A stretch of 38,728 nucleotides of DNA from Clostridia bacterium (GTDB lineage: Bacteria > Bacillota > Clostridia > Oscillospirales > CAG-272): positions 1-38,728 of the forward strand of contig JAFTNJ010000046.1 of NCBI GenBank assembly GCA_017451915.1, in the 5' to 3' direction. Positions 15,751-22,558 of this stretch are shown here, in pieces. Position numbers and translations under genes: made by a program. A model generated the notes under the pieces. That model worked only from the letters and a program-made list of their open reading frames with translations, was not told the DNA's origin and made no database searches. Position 1 is the first letter of the stretch, and every line of letters starts with the position of its first letter.

Positions 15751-16071
15751 ATGATGGAACCCGAAAACAAGACCCCTTCCCTTTGCGCCGAAACGTCTGA
15801 CGATCCGTGGATTCAATGCTATCTCCGCGGAAAGACGGTCTGTAAGCAATGGAAGGAAGCCCTTCAAAAGGAGCTGCATTTTTGCAAGACCCATCCCCAA
15901 CTGCACACCTCCCTTGCCTACCGCGCAGAATTGCGTGGTAACACCGAGGAGCAGGCCCCCGTGGAGCTCTTCTCCACCCAATGGGACAAAGCCCTTCCCG
16001 TGAAGGCCCTTGCCCTGCTGGGAGGCGCTATGCTGGTGGCCGGACTGTTGGGCTGCATTGCAAACCGATAA
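15751..16071 (+). CDS. Small tail-anchored protein of unknown function
   Basis: I do not recognise this 106-residue protein. It is hydrophilic for about 80 residues, with paired Cys and Trp (CYLRGKTVCKQWKEAL, FCKTHP). It ends in one membrane helix (KALALLGGAMLVAGLLGCIA), so the N-terminus should face the cytoplasm. AGGATAGGAG precedes two consecutive ATG codons (15751 and 15754); either could be used. It lies 50 nt after the VanY-like gene on the same strand and ends directly at a bidirectional terminator, so the two are probably co-transcribed. Confidence 0.65.
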   Translation: MMEPENKTPSLCAETSDDPWIQCYLRGKTVCKQWKEALQKELHFCKTHPQLHTSLAYRAELRGNTEEQAPVELFSTQWDKALPVKALALLGGAMLVAGLLGCIANR

Positions 16072-16113
16072 AAAGAATCCGCAAATGCGACAAGGCATTT
16101 GCGGATTCTTTTT
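16072..16113. terminator. Bidirectional terminator between convergent genes
   Basis: AAAGAATCCGCAAATGC pairs with GCATTTGCGGATTCTTT around a 6-nt loop, with A and T runs on the two sides. It serves both the plus-strand gene ending at 16071 and the minus-strand gene ending at 16123. Confidence 0.85.
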
Positions 16114-16122
16114 ATATGTATT

Positions 16123-16800
16123 TTAAAGTGCCTCTAAAAATTCCTTAAGGCGCGCGGCGATGATCTTATGACCGTCGTCGTTGAAATGCAAACCGTCCAT
16201 GGTCAGGTTATGATAGTCCTTGGGCTTGTGAGGATCAATGCCCAGATTGTGGTAGAGATCCAACACCGGAATACCAAATTCCTCGGCCGTTTGTTTGATG
16301 GTCACCACGTAGAACAACAAGGGCTTAGCGTCGGGGAGCTTGCTGGCGTGGGGATGGGGCATCGTGTCGCTCTTACTGCCCTGGCCGCAGTAACGGGCGG
16401 GGGTCATAAAAACAATGGTTTTGCCCACATACTTGGTTTTTAAAAAGTTCATCAGCCACCAAACCGCACCGCAGAAGGTGGCAGGCGTCTTATCTCCCTT
16501 TTTTCCAATGGGAGCGTCCCCGTGGAGATAGTCATTCACACCACCGTATACCACAATGATGTCGGCCTCGGGATTGAGGTTGTAGGCTCTGCCGCAGAAG
16601 CAAAGGTCATGCCGCGGCTTATCGCTGGGCACGCTTTGGTGGGCCAAACGGGTACCCCCAATGCCGTAGTTATACACGGCCTTCAGTCCACATTCTCTTT
16701 TCAGGATATTGTCGTAACGGTTGTTCTCCCGATCGGCAACACCGTACCCCTCGGTAATGCTATCACCTAAAAAATCAATGATCTTTCCGCGTAATTCCAT
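16123..16800 (-). CDS. SGNH/GDSL-type hydrolase
   Basis: This 225-residue protein is an SGNH-fold esterase or acylhydrolase. Block I is GDSITEGYG with nucleophile Ser14. Block II is GIGGTRLA. Block III is VYGGVNDYL (the oxyanion Asn). Block V is DGLHFNDDGH with Asp202 and His205. The catalytic set is complete. No signal peptide is seen, so it is probably cytoplasmic, and the substrate (acetylated sugar, lipid or other ester) is unknown. AAAGGGAG lies upstream of ATG at 16800. It is the last gene of the minus-strand operon that starts with the DUF6062 gene, 25 nt after the vanY-type gene, and it ends at a shared terminator. Confidence 0.85.
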   Translation of the reverse strand: MELRGKIIDFLGDSITEGYGVADRENNRYDNILKRECGLKAVYNYGIGGTRLAHQSVPSDKPRHDLCFCGRAYNLNPEADIIVVYGGVNDYLHGDAPIGKKGDKTPATFCGAVWWLMNFLKTKYVGKTIVFMTPARYCGQGSKSDTMPHPHASKLPDAKPLLFYVVTIKQTAEEFGIPVLDLYHNLGIDPHKPKDYHNLTMDGLHFNDDGHKIIAARLKEFLEAL

Positions 16801-16825
16801 AGTATCTCCCTTTCAAAGCGTCATA

Positions 16826-17674
16826 TTATTTGCCCAGATAATCCTCCAGGGTCAGATTTCCAAAATAAATATCGGTTGCCGCTTCTCTGCCAACAAAGCG
16901 ATAGTGCCAGGGCTCGTAGGTGTAGCCCGTGATGGCTTCCTTTCCCTCGGGATACCGCAGGATAAATCCAAAGCGATAGGCGTTATTGGAGAGCCAGGCA
17001 AAGGCTTGGGTGGTGGCAAAGGTGGCGTCCAGCTCGCTCATGGTGGAGGTCATAAAATCCACGCAAAGACCGGTCTGGTGCTCGCTGGTGCCGGGATAGG
17101 CCGAATAGGAAAGCACTACGGTTTTGGCGTCGGACGCCGACAGCATAGCCACACCCTTGTCATAATAGTTCCTTTGAATATAGTCACTGCCAAAGCAGGC
17201 AATGGCGTTGGAGGAGATCTGCTTTTGCTCCTGACTGAGATAATAATTGAACAAGGACACCTGATACTCGTAGGAGCGGTAGCCGCTGGTAACCGCAATA
17301 TCGGTCACACCGGCCACAGCCATTTCCTGCAGCATCAGATACAGTGCCTGGGCGGCGCGAGCGTCCAGCTCCACCGTCTTGCCACCGTAGGTGGTACAGG
17401 TGAGCGCGGTCAGGGACGCGGGAACAAAATCCCTTCCCAAAGGATACTCCTTATTGGCCAGGAGCAGATAATCGGCGTGCAATCCCGTGGTAAGAAGGTT
17501 GGGATCCACTTGTGTTTGATAACTGTATTGCATATCTAAATAATAGTGCTTTACGGGGGCAACGGTGGGAAGATCTCCCCCTTCTCCCGTAGCGTTGGGC
17601 TGCGGCCCCATCCGAATACAGCCCTGCAGAAGCAGGCAGAACAGAAGGACCGCGGATATCATGGTTTTTTTCAT
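16826..17674 (-). CDS. D-alanyl-D-alanine carboxypeptidase, VanY family lipoprotein
   Basis: This is a zinc D,D-carboxypeptidase (M15B) that trims D-Ala from cell-wall stem peptides. The 282-residue product begins with a lipoprotein signal (MKKTMISAVLLFCLLLQGC) in which Cys19 would be acylated, placing it on the outer membrane face. The catalytic motifs are intact: SGYRSYEYQ, then TSEHQTGLCVDF (His and Asp ligands near residues 200-207), then YEPWHYRFVG (Glu and His near 256-259). ATG at 17674 lies one base after the mnmM stop, so translation is probably coupled. An upstream TTG in frame would add six residues within mnmM and is less likely. A paralogue that has lost these residues lies at 14675-15700. 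Confidence 0.88.
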   Translation of the reverse strand: MKKTMISAVLLFCLLLQGCIRMGPQPNATGEGGDLPTVAPVKHYYLDMQYSYQTQVDPNLLTTGLHADYLLLANKEYPLGRDFVPASLTALTCTTYGGKTVELDARAAQALYLMLQEMAVAGVTDIAVTSGYRSYEYQVSLFNYYLSQEQKQISSNAIACFGSDYIQRNYYDKGVAMLSASDAKTVVLSYSAYPGTSEHQTGLCVDFMTSTMSELDATFATTQAFAWLSNNAYRFGFILRYPEGKEAITGYTYEPWHYRFVGREAATDIYFGNLTLEDYLGK

Positions 17675-17675
17675 A

Positions 17676-18230
17676 TTACGGCTTGGTTTCAATCACAATA
17701 AAATAGGGCGAGGTGGGTGAATTGAGAATTTTGACCTTGGTAGCGCAAACCTTATGCTTGCTCAGGGAGGCGAGATATTCGCAGATCATGTTCCCTTCTG
17801 CGTCTCCCTCGGCGTGTCCCGGATAGACCGCCACGTTCAGCACCGCGTCCCGATCCATCAGATCAATGGCGGCGGCGATGGCGGGCATGGTGGTCTCGCG
17901 CAGGGTGGTGATCGATTTGTCACCGCCGGGGAGCCAGCCAAGGTTGAACATTCCGGCCTTGAAGGGGGTCTTAACGTAGTCTTTCACCTTGTGGTGGGAA
18001 TCATGTATCAAGGTATAATTTTGCGGACAGCCCGCGGCGGCAAGGTTCTTTGCCGTAGATTCCACCGCCGCCTTTTGAATGTCAAAGGCGTACACGTGTC
18101 CGCGCTCTCCTACGGTTTTGGAGAGAAATTCGGTATCGTGACCGTTCCCCATGGTAAAGTCCACGGCCACGTCCCCTTCTTTTAGGTGATTCAGGATAAA
18201 ATATTTGTGCAGCTCTAACAGATCGATCAT
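17676..18230 (-). CDS. mnmM: tRNA mnm5s2U34 methyltransferase MnmM (YtqB family)
   Basis: This 184-residue class I SAM methyltransferase belongs to the YtqB/PF06962 family. Members were shown in Gram-positive bacteria to methylate the wobble uridine (nm5s2U to mnm5s2U) in place of the MnmC methylase. SAM motif I is VAVDFTMGNGHDTEFL (residues 21-36). The family signature FNLGWLPGGDKSITT (about 94-108) is present. The C-terminus SPTSPYFIVIETKP is also typical. GGAGAG precedes ATG at 18230. It follows the DUF6062 gene by 15 nt and is followed by the lipoprotein gene after one base. The family assignment is firm; the exact tRNA reaction is by family. Confidence 0.85.
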   Translation of the reverse strand: MIDLLELHKYFILNHLKEGDVAVDFTMGNGHDTEFLSKTVGERGHVYAFDIQKAAVESTAKNLAAAGCPQNYTLIHDSHHKVKDYVKTPFKAGMFNLGWLPGGDKSITTLRETTMPAIAAAIDLMDRDAVLNVAVYPGHAEGDAEGNMICEYLASLSKHKVCATKVKILNSPTSPYFIVIETKP

Positions 18231-18245
18231 GTTCTCTCTCCAATG

Positions 18246-18947
18246 TTATTTGTTGTGCAGATCCGAGCGCAAGAACTTGAAGGCACGCTCCACGGCGTCC
18301 TTGGAATTGTACCAGGGCTCCTCATCGTAGCGATAGTCAAACTTCTTGCAGAACCAGCTCACGTCCTTTTGCAGCTCGTCAAAGTAGGTCTCCACCACCT
18401 TGGCACATTGCGCCGCAAACTCGGGCTGACGCTTCTTTCCCAGGCGGCGTTGACCGTACATCAAAAATTTGCGATAGTGAGGCAAACAAAAATAGGGCTG
18501 GGCCTTGAGCTTGGGAGCAAACTCCTCGTCGGTCTGCCAAAGATACACGGCGGTGTCCACCATGTTCTCAAAATTACGGTCGATCCGCTGGCAAACGTAG
18601 CAGGATTCCTCTAAAGCACCAATGCGCTTGATGGGCTTATTCCCCTGGCCACCGCCAAGTCCCCCGTCCTTGATCTCCTTTCGCAGATCCGCCAGATGAC
18701 TCTCCAGAGTCAGAGCCATGCCCAGACGGTTCTTGCGGGTAAACATCAAATCGTAGTGGGTACGGCAAAAGCCCTTTTCGTTGGTCTGGATACGAATATC
18801 GGGCTCCATCATGGAAGCACCGAGGATCAGATCCAGTTCGTCCTCCTCCAGCTTTTTATGAAGGGCGCAGAAGGCACAGCCGCAGGACGGATCCGCCGCA
18901 GACGCCTCAAAGGCCTCGTTGACCGGAATGGTAAAATTCATATCCAT
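18246..18947 (-). CDS. DUF6062 family protein
   Basis: This 233-residue protein, common in Clostridia, has no known function. It carries several Cys/His clusters that could bind metal: CGCAFC at residues 22-27, FCRTHY at 60-65, CYVC near 122-125, and FCLPHY near 157-162. The repeated C-x-x-C plus C-x-x-H layout resembles a zinc or iron-sulfur site protein. ATG at 18947 has GAGG nine bases upstream; the longer frame upstream runs through the promoter and is not used. It heads the operon with mnmM, the carboxypeptidase and the SGNH hydrolase, driven from 19018-19046. Confidence 0.75.
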   Translation of the reverse strand: MDMNFTIPVNEAFEASAADPSCGCAFCALHKKLEEDELDLILGASMMEPDIRIQTNEKGFCRTHYDLMFTRKNRLGMALTLESHLADLRKEIKDGGLGGGQGNKPIKRIGALEESCYVCQRIDRNFENMVDTAVYLWQTDEEFAPKLKAQPYFCLPHYRKFLMYGQRRLGKKRQPEFAAQCAKVVETYFDELQKDVSWFCKKFDYRYDEEPWYNSKDAVERAFKFLRSDLHNK

Positions 18948-18969
18948 ACTAAAAAACCTCGTGTTTGAC

Positions 18970-18998
18970 TTGCATTTTGGGTAAAAATCGTGTATAAT
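18970..18998 (+). promoter_or_regulatory. Promoter of the HAD phosphatase gene
   Basis: TTGCAT (18970-18975), a 17-bp spacer and TATAAT (18993-18998) give a predicted start near 19005. It faces the oppositely directed promoter at 19018-19046. Confidence 0.7.
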
Positions 18999-19017
18999 AA
19001 TCTTGGAATGTTCTTTT

Positions 19018-19046
19018 ATTATATCATACCCGAGGAAGCCTTGCAA
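19018..19046 (-). promoter_or_regulatory. Promoter of the DUF6062-mnmM-vanY-SGNH operon
   Basis: On the minus strand TTGCAA (19046-19041), a 17-bp spacer and TATAAT (19023-19018) give a predicted start near 19011. RNA polymerase leaving it must pass the forward promoter, so the two should interfere. Confidence 0.7.
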
Positions 19047-19098
19047 GTCATTTTTGTGAATTCTTCGAGTTTCTTAAAAAAACGGGAGAGAAAAGCCT

Positions 19099-19764
19099 AT
19101 GAACTACACACATCTATTTTTGGATATGGACGGAACCGTGATTGACTCCGCCCCCGGCGTGACCCACGCCGTTTCCTACGCCCTGAAAAAATGTGGGATC
19201 CAGCCCCCGCCCTGCGAGGAGCTGACCTGCTTTATCGGCCCGCCTCTGGTTTGGTCCTTTGCCCATTTTTACGGAATGAATGAGGAAGAAGCCAAGCAGG
19301 CCGTAGCCTACTATCGGGAGTATTACAGCAACGGCGGAATGCTGGAGTGCCTGGTTTACGACGGCATGGAGGAGCTGCTCCGTGCGATGCAGCAGCGCGG
19401 CGTGATCTGTGTACTGGCCACCTCCAAGCCCCATATTTACGCCAATCCCATTTTGAAGCACATTGGTCTGGACCGCTACTTCTCCTTCGTTTCCGGCCCC
19501 GAGATCGATGGCACCCGAGACGCCAAGGCCGAGGTCATCGCCTACGCCATGGAGCAGCTGGGACTTACCGATCCCTCCCGCATTTTGATGGTGGGAGACC
19601 GGGAGCACGACACCCTGGGCGCTCAGAGCAATCACATGGACTCTGTGGGTGCTCTTTGGGGCTTTGGAACCCGGGAGGAGCTTCTTGCAACGGGAGCCAA
19701 GGCGGTGTTTGAGACCCCCGCACAGCTGATGGACGCCCTCCTGCATCTGGAAGGCACCTTTTGA
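19099..19764 (+). CDS. HAD family hydrolase (phosphoglycolate phosphatase-like)
   Basis: This 221-residue haloacid dehalogenase-type phosphatase has motif I DMDGTVIDS with nucleophile Asp9 and acid Asp11. Motif II is the LATSKPH segment near residue 111. Motif III Lys is in the region before VIAYAMEQLG, and motif IV is MVGDREHDTLGAQ. A helical cap lies between motifs I and II (residues about 18-85). It resembles Gph and PpaX, but the substrate cannot be read from the sequence. GGGAGAG stands before ATG. It precedes the glucokinase gene, which has its own promoter. Confidence 0.85.
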   Translation: MNYTHLFLDMDGTVIDSAPGVTHAVSYALKKCGIQPPPCEELTCFIGPPLVWSFAHFYGMNEEEAKQAVAYYREYYSNGGMLECLVYDGMEELLRAMQQRGVICVLATSKPHIYANPILKHIGLDRYFSFVSGPEIDGTRDAKAEVIAYAMEQLGLTDPSRILMVGDREHDTLGAQSNHMDSVGALWGFGTREELLATGAKAVFETPAQLMDALLHLEGTF

Positions 19765-19806
19765 ATCCGTCCCTTGAAAAAAGAGACAAAGATTTTGGAA
19801 AAGCTA

Positions 19807-19835
19807 TTGACGAACAGCGAAAAATGTTTTATAAT
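19807..19835 (+). promoter_or_regulatory. Promoter of the ROK kinase gene
   Basis: TTGACG (19807-19812), a 17-bp spacer and TATAAT (19830-19835) lie about 40 nt upstream of the kinase start at 19875, inside the short gap after the HAD gene. Confidence 0.75.
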
Positions 19836-19874
19836 AAAGTCAACAAAAACTGTTTTACCGGAAGGAGAATCATC

Positions 19875-20834
19875 ATGTACCGTATTGGTATCGACCTTGG
19901 CGGCACGAACATTGCGGCCGGAATTATCAACGACAAATTTGAGATCATTGCCCAGGACAGCACCCCTACCCTGGTAGGACGTCCCGGCGTAGAGATCGTA
20001 GACGACATTGCGCGTCTTTGCAAAAAGCTCTGCCAGACGGTGGGCATTCAGGAGAGCGACGTCGCCTCCCTTGGAATTGCTTCCCCCGGCGTGGTGGATG
20101 ACGAAAGCGGTTGCGTGATCAGCGCGTACAACCTGAATTTCTTCTCCTTCCCCATTCTTCCTCTGCTCCGTGAGCGGTTGAACATTTCCGAGATGCACAT
20201 CGAAAACGATGCCAACGCCGCCGCATGGGGCGAGGCCATCGTAGGTGCCGCAAAGGGCTCCAAATCTTCGGTGATGATCACCCTGGGCACCGGTGTTGGC
20301 GGCGGTATCGTGGACGGCGGTAAGGTCTTTAAGGGCTTTAACTCGGCGGCCGGCGAGCTGGGCCACATTGTAATTGAAGTAGACGGCAGACCCTGCTCCT
20401 GCGGCAGAAAGGGCTGCTGGGAGGCCTATTCCTCGGCAACCGGCCTGATCAACATGACCAAGGAAAAGCTGGCCGAGTGCGAAGCCACCGGACGCACCAC
20501 CCTGATGACCGCTATGGTTGCCGAAAAGGGCAAGGTCACCGGACGCACCGCCTTTGACGCCAAGCGCAAGGGGGACGCGGCAGGTGCCGAGGTAGTGGAT
20601 ACCTACATCAAATATCTGGCCAGCGGTCTTACCAGCATGATCAACATCTTCCAGCCCGAGATCCTCTCCATCGGCGGCGGCGTTTCCAACGAGGGGGATT
20701 ACCTCCTGGATCTGTTGAAGCCCATTGTGGAAAAGGACGCCTTTGGTGACGGAAACTTCCCCCAGACCACGTTGCGCATTGCCGAGCTTCGCAACAACGC
20801 CGGCATTATTGGTGCCGCGGTTTTGGGCATGTAA
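19875..20834 (+). CDS. glk: ROK family glucokinase
   Basis: This 319-residue sugar kinase most likely makes glucose-6-phosphate for glycolysis. It has the phosphate-binding DLGGTN at 7-12, catalytic Asp112 in ENDANAAAWGE, and the ATP-binding loop TLGTGVGGGIV (137-146). The ROK zinc site is GELGH...CSCGRKGCWE (His164, Cys174, Cys176, Cys181). GAAGGAG lies 7 nt before ATG. There is no N-terminal helix-turn-helix, which makes it a kinase rather than a ROK repressor. A role as N-acetylmannosamine or allose kinase cannot be excluded from sequence alone. Confidence 0.85.
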   Translation: MYRIGIDLGGTNIAAGIINDKFEIIAQDSTPTLVGRPGVEIVDDIARLCKKLCQTVGIQESDVASLGIASPGVVDDESGCVISAYNLNFFSFPILPLLRERLNISEMHIENDANAAAWGEAIVGAAKGSKSSVMITLGTGVGGGIVDGGKVFKGFNSAAGELGHIVIEVDGRPCSCGRKGCWEAYSSATGLINMTKEKLAECEATGRTTLMTAMVAEKGKVTGRTAFDAKRKGDAAGAEVVDTYIKYLASGLTSMINIFQPEILSIGGGVSNEGDYLLDLLKPIVEKDAFGDGNFPQTTLRIAELRNNAGIIGAAVLGM

Positions 20835-20845
20835 TCAAAATAGCC

Positions 20846-20881
20846 AAAAGCGAACCGCAATTCCTAGCGGTTCGCTTTTTT
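20846..20881 (+). terminator. Terminator after the ROK kinase
   Basis: AAAAGCGAACCGC pairs with GCGGTTCGCTTTT (8-nt loop) and ends in T6. The next start codon is 14 nt further on, so the methyltransferase needs read-through or a nearby promoter. Confidence 0.8.
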
Positions 20882-20894
20882 AAGGAGAAACACG

Positions 20895-21548
20895 ATGAAA
20901 TTGGAAAAAATGGGAGAATTCTTTGACGCTCGCCTGGAGGGCTACGATGACCACCAGCTGAATTGCATTGTCTCGGCACGGGAATTCTACCCCTTTACCG
21001 CCCGTCAGCTCCCCAACCATCCCAATGCCAAAATTCTGGATCTGGGATGCGGCACGGGACTGGAGCTGGAGGAATATTTTCGTATTCAGCCCACGGCGCA
21101 GGTCACCGGCATCGATCTCGCCCCCGGGATGCTGAATACGCTAAAGCAGAAATTCCCACAGCAGCACCTGACCCTCCTTTGCGGCTCCTACTTTACGCTT
21201 CCCTTTCCCGCCGTGGCCTTTGACGCTGCGGTTTCGGTGGAATCCCTTCATCATTTTACCAAAGAGGAGAAGATCCCCCTTTATCAAAAGGTGCGAAAGG
21301 CCCTTCAGCCCAACGGCTATTTTTTGATCACCGATTACTTTTCCCTATCAAACACAGAGGAAGAGGAGCATCGGGCGACGTTGGAGCGGTTAAAGGCAGA
21401 ACAGGGTCTGGATCCCCACACCTTTTACCATTACGACACGCCCCTGACGGTGGAGCACGAGATCGAAGCCCTCACCGCCGCCGGCTTTTCTAACGTGCAA
21501 GTTCTTGGAAGTTGGGGTGCCACCCACACTCTAAAGGCAATATACTAA
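20895..21548 (+). CDS. Class I SAM-dependent methyltransferase
   Basis: This 217-residue methyltransferase has SAM motif I ILDLGCGTGLELEEYF (about residues 50-65), the acidic post-I TGIDLAPGMLN, and motif III-IV PFPAVAFDAAVSVESLHHF. This is the methyltransferase type 11/25 pattern used on small molecules. The acceptor is unknown. AAGGAG lies 7 nt before ATG. It is the last plus-strand gene before the hairpin island at 21554. Confidence 0.8.
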   Translation: MKLEKMGEFFDARLEGYDDHQLNCIVSAREFYPFTARQLPNHPNAKILDLGCGTGLELEEYFRIQPTAQVTGIDLAPGMLNTLKQKFPQQHLTLLCGSYFTLPFPAVAFDAAVSVESLHHFTKEEKIPLYQKVRKALQPNGYFLITDYFSLSNTEEEEHRATLERLKAEQGLDPHTFYHYDTPLTVEHEIEALTAAGFSNVQVLGSWGATHTLKAIY

Positions 21549-21553
21549 AAGAA

Positions 21554-21842
21554 TCCCGCCGTTTCCGTAAGAAACGGCGGGACGTGATTTATAGAAAAAA
21601 CTGCAGGGGGTTATTGGTACAGAAAGGTTAGCCGCTTTTCTCTTTGACACAAAAAGCGCAAAGAGAAAAGCTAACAAAAGAGAAACGCCACGAAAAACAA
21701 TTCGCCGTCTGCGGACGGCGAGGAGGCTTACGCAGCCTCCACTGCGCAAGCTTTTGAAAAAGCTTGACCAAAACCTTCACCAACAAATGCCCCCGGTCAT
21801 TTCATCTATAAAGCCCCGCCGTTTCCATAAGAAACGGCGGGG
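21554..21842. repeat. Intergenic island of six consecutive hairpins
   Basis: No gene is supported in this 289-nt stretch. Six perfect or near-perfect inverted repeats lie in a row. They are at 21554-21582 (12-bp stem, loop CGTAA), 21627-21675 (13 bp plus 4 bp across a bulge), 21702-21721 (8 bp), 21722-21740 (7 bp), 21747-21766 (9 bp, 2-nt loop) and 21814-21842 (12 bp, loop CATAA). The first and last are almost the same sequence (CCCGCCGTTTCC then GAAACGGCGGG) in the same orientation and bracket the block. It could be a mobile repeat unit or a structured RNA. The last hairpin also sits 5 nt from the pflA stop. Confidence 0.7.
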
Positions 21843-21847
21843 TGTTT

Positions 21848-22555
21848 TTAAAGATTTTTTTCCAAATACGCTTGCAGTTGGGCAAGACGGGCGGGATCCA
21901 TTTGCGGGGTTCTCTCCAAGGGAAACGGAATGCCCAAGGTGCGGTATTTTTCGATGCAAAGAGAACGGAAGGGCAACAGCTCGATCTTCTCCACGCAACG
22001 CATGGGGCGGGTCAGCTCCGCCAACCGCAACAGATCCTCCTCGGTATCGTTGAGTCCGGGGACCACCACGTGGCGGATCCAGATCGGCTTTTGCATAGCC
22101 TCCAGCGTTTTTAAAAAGGAGACCACGCGAGAAAGACTTCCTCCCGTATGTCGGTGATGCTCCTCGCCGACCGTAAACTTGACGTCCAACAGCACCAAAT
22201 CCACAAGCTCCAACAGCCGCCGCACCGCGGGATCGTACACCTCGCCGCAGGTATCCAGGGCAAGATGAAGTCCACGGCCCTTCAATTCGGTGGCCAGGGC
22301 GGCAAAGAATTCGGCCTGCAGGCAGGGCTCCCCGCCCGAGAAGGTCACGCCGCCGTTTTTAATGTAAGGTGTCAGACGCAGGATCTGTTCGGCCAGGTCC
22401 TCCACCTCCATCAGATGCGCGGGATCCGGCTCCCAGGTATCGGGATTGTGGCAGTACACGCACCGCAAAGGACACCCTTCTCCAAACACCACGGCACGCA
22501 CCCCGGGACCGTCCACCGTCCCCAGGGATTGCAGGCTATGAATATATCCTTGCAT
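21848..22555 (-). CDS. pflA: Pyruvate formate-lyase activating enzyme
   Basis: This radical SAM enzyme uses a [4Fe-4S] cluster and SAM to place the glycyl radical on PflB. The 235-residue protein has the CxxxCxxC motif at Cys28, Cys32 and Cys35 (CPLRCVYCHNPDTW). It also shows GVTFSGGEPCLQAEF for SAM binding and LALDTCGEV, VDLVLLDVKF and RHVVVPGLNDTEEDL, all standard for the activase. It lies 3 nt downstream of pflB on the same strand, so the pair is one transcript. No extra ferredoxin insert is present, as expected for the short PFL-type activase. Confidence 0.95.
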   Translation of the reverse strand: MQGYIHSLQSLGTVDGPGVRAVVFGEGCPLRCVYCHNPDTWEPDPAHLMEVEDLAEQILRLTPYIKNGGVTFSGGEPCLQAEFFAALATELKGRGLHLALDTCGEVYDPAVRRLLELVDLVLLDVKFTVGEEHHRHTGGSLSRVVSFLKTLEAMQKPIWIRHVVVPGLNDTEEDLLRLAELTRPMRCVEKIELLPFRSLCIEKYRTLGIPFPLERTPQMDPARLAQLQAYLEKNL

Positions 22556-22558
22556 GGA

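Noticed and set aside
21554-21842. A CRISPR array, suggested by repeated hairpins
   Set aside because: Only the first and last hairpins match each other, the intervals are irregular and no cas genes are nearby.
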